Positions 13,294 to 14,390 of a stretch of 14,390 nucleotides of DNA are shown in pieces. The stretch lies in the NCBI GenBank assembly GCA_017961625.1, contig JAGCWY010000099.1, positions 1 to 14,390 on the forward strand, written 5' to 3'. The notes below the pieces were generated by a model. The model did not search any database and had not been told where the DNA came from. It worked only from the letters and a program-made list of their open reading frames with translations. Numbering within the stretch: the first letter of the stretch is position 1; the number at the start of each line of letters is the position of its first letter. The position numbers and the translations under genes are program-made. This stretch comes from Ruminococcus sp. Lineage in GTDB: Bacteria > Bacillota > Clostridia > Oscillospirales > Ruminococcaceae.

Positions 13294-14390
13294 ATGGATA
13301 TTTATTCAATATGTACTCTATGTGGAGGATTGGCATTCTTTCTCTTCGGAATGCACGTTATGTCGAAAAGTCTTGAAAAAGTAGCGGGAGGCAAGCTTGA
13401 AAGCACACTAAAAAAGATGACTTCAAATCCTGTTAAGAGTCTGGCGCTCGGTGCAGGTATCACCATCGCCGTGCAGTCATCATCTGCTCTGACGGTCATG
13501 CTTGTGGGACTTGTCAATTCGGGCATTATGCAGCTTGAACAGACTGTCGGCGTTATTATGGGTTCCAATATCGGTACAACACTGACAGCATGGCTGCTCA
13601 GTACCGCAGGCATTAAAAGCGACAACATAGCCGTTTCAATGCTGAAGCCCGAAAACTTTGCGCCTATCATCGCTTTGATCGGTATCGCAATGCTGATGAT
13701 GAGCAAGAAAAAGAAACGACAGGACACAGGCACGATCATGGTCGGATTTGCAGTGCTGATGTATGGAATGCAGCTTATGAAAGAAGCTGTTTCTCCGCTT
13801 GCGGAGACCGAAGGCTTCTCTGATATGCTGATTGCATTTAAGAACCCGATACTCAGCGTCCTGTTCGGAGCATTGTTCACAGGAATCATCCAGTCATCTG
13901 CGGCATCAGTCGGTATTTTACAGGCGCTCGCTATGACGGGTGCGATATCCTACCGTATGGCTATCCCGATTATTATGGGACAGAACATCGGAACCTGTGT
14001 GACCGCACTGCTTTCCTCGATCGGAGTAAATAAGAGCGCCAAAAGAGTAACCGCAGTGCATATGTCCTTCAATATTATCGGTACCATCGTTTGCCTGTCA
14101 TTATTTTATGGGGCGAATGGACTGTTCCATTTCAGCTTTGTGGATAAGCCCATAGGCGCTGTGGAGATCGCAGCGGTACACTCCGTATTCAATATAATGA
14201 CGACGGTGATGCTACTGCCGTTCTCAAATCAGCTTGTAAAGCTCGCCCGAAAGCTGATACCCGACTCCAAAGAAAAAGAAGCAGAAGTGCTTCTCGACAA
14301 GCGTCTGCTTGCCAACCCGCCGCTCGCTGCTTCTCAGTGCAGAGAACGAACCAAAGAAATGGCAGTTATCGCAAAGGAAGCACTGCATGA
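13294..14390 (+). CDS. Na/Pi cotransporter (NptA/PhoU-tail type), C-terminus beyond window
   Basis: The open frame of 365 codons runs off the window end. It shows the duplicated Na/Pi-cotransporter fold: the first repeat with QSSSALTV (61-68) and GSNIGTTLTAW (90-100), the second with QSSAASVGI (200-208) and GQNIGTCVTALL (229-240), each with several membrane helices. From about residue 315 the protein becomes charged and helical (KLIPDSKEKE, then RERTKEMAVIAKEAL), the beginning of the PhoU-like tail usual for bacterial members of 540-590 residues. The ATG at 13294 follows the kinase stop by nine bases, with AGGAG overlapping that stop, so it is the third gene of the regulator operon. It probably imports phosphate with sodium when the Pho response is on. 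Confidence 0.9.
   Translation, partial: MDIYSICTLCGGLAFFLFGMHVMSKSLEKVAGGKLESTLKKMTSNPVKSLALGAGITIAVQSSSALTVMLVGLVNSGIMQLEQTVGVIMGSNIGTTLTAWLLSTAGIKSDNIAVSMLKPENFAPIIALIGIAMLMMSKKKKRQDTGTIMVGFAVLMYGMQLMKEAVSPLAETEGFSDMLIAFKNPILSVLFGALFTGIIQSSAASVGILQALAMTGAISYRMAIPIIMGQNIGTCVTALLSSIGVNKSAKRVTAVHMSFNIIGTIVCLSLFYGANGLFHFSFVDKPIGAVEIAAVHSVFNIMTTVMLLPFSNQLVKLARKLIPDSKEKEAEVLLDKRLLANPPLAASQCRERTKEMAVIAKEALH

Noticed and set aside
1..14390. CRISPR array, tRNA or rRNA genes
   Set aside because: No regularly spaced repeats, cloverleaf-like sequence with TTCGA-type arm, or rRNA-like conserved blocks were seen on either strand.

Overview
The window looks like chromosomal DNA from a fibre-degrading, low-to-moderate GC Clostridium-class anaerobe of the Ruminococcus/Oscillospiraceae type. 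This is inferred from a secreted GH11 xylanase-fold protein, strong AGGAG-type ribosome binding sites, free use of ATA codons, SigA-like promoters of which several have an extended -10 (TGnTATAAT), an IS66 remnant, and Firmicute-style PhoP/PhoR and Pit/DUF47 genes. No rRNA, tRNA or CRISPR array is visible.

Layout. (1) Positions 1-627, minus strand: the N-terminal part of a secreted GH11 xylanase-like protein with a clear promoter. Its nucleophile position and other active-site positions are substituted, so it is probably a non-catalytic relative. (2) Positions 774-5156, plus strand: an ADP-ribose-centred gene cluster in two transcription units. The first is a macro-domain protein with a helical C-terminal domain followed by a small PD-(D/E)XK nuclease-like protein. 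The second is a 600-residue fusion of ADP-ribosylglycohydrolase, an SseB-like domain and a macro domain, followed by a zinc-ribbon protein of unknown function. No ADP-ribosyltransferase is visible, so the substrate of this erasing/reading module is unknown. (3) Positions 5157-9209: a scrambled accessory stretch. It holds an IS66 transposase tail with its right end, a five-helix DUF3592-like membrane protein with its own strong promoter, a 117-bp mini-element with IS66-like ends, a 5'-truncated DUF4268 gene on the minus strand, and a small acidic ORF translationally coupled to a serine recombinase. (4) Positions 9210-14390: a phosphate-acquisition locus. A DUF47 protein and a PiT transporter are on the minus strand. 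They diverge from a PhoB/PhoP-type response regulator, a PhoR-type histidine kinase and a Na/Pi cotransporter (cut by the window end). TTTACA-type repeats lie in front of the regulator.

How the parts work together. The phosphate genes make a coherent regulon: sensor kinase, response regulator, and two Pi transporters, each with PhoU-like helical regulation (DUF47 for Pit; the carboxy tail for the Na/Pi transporter). The macro/DraG/nuclease cluster is the most unusual part. It combines two ADP-ribose-binding modules, an ADP-ribose hydrolase, a candidate nuclease and a zinc-ribbon protein beside recombination scars. That suggests a transferable ADP-ribose-responsive system, possibly defence or stress related, but the role is inference only.
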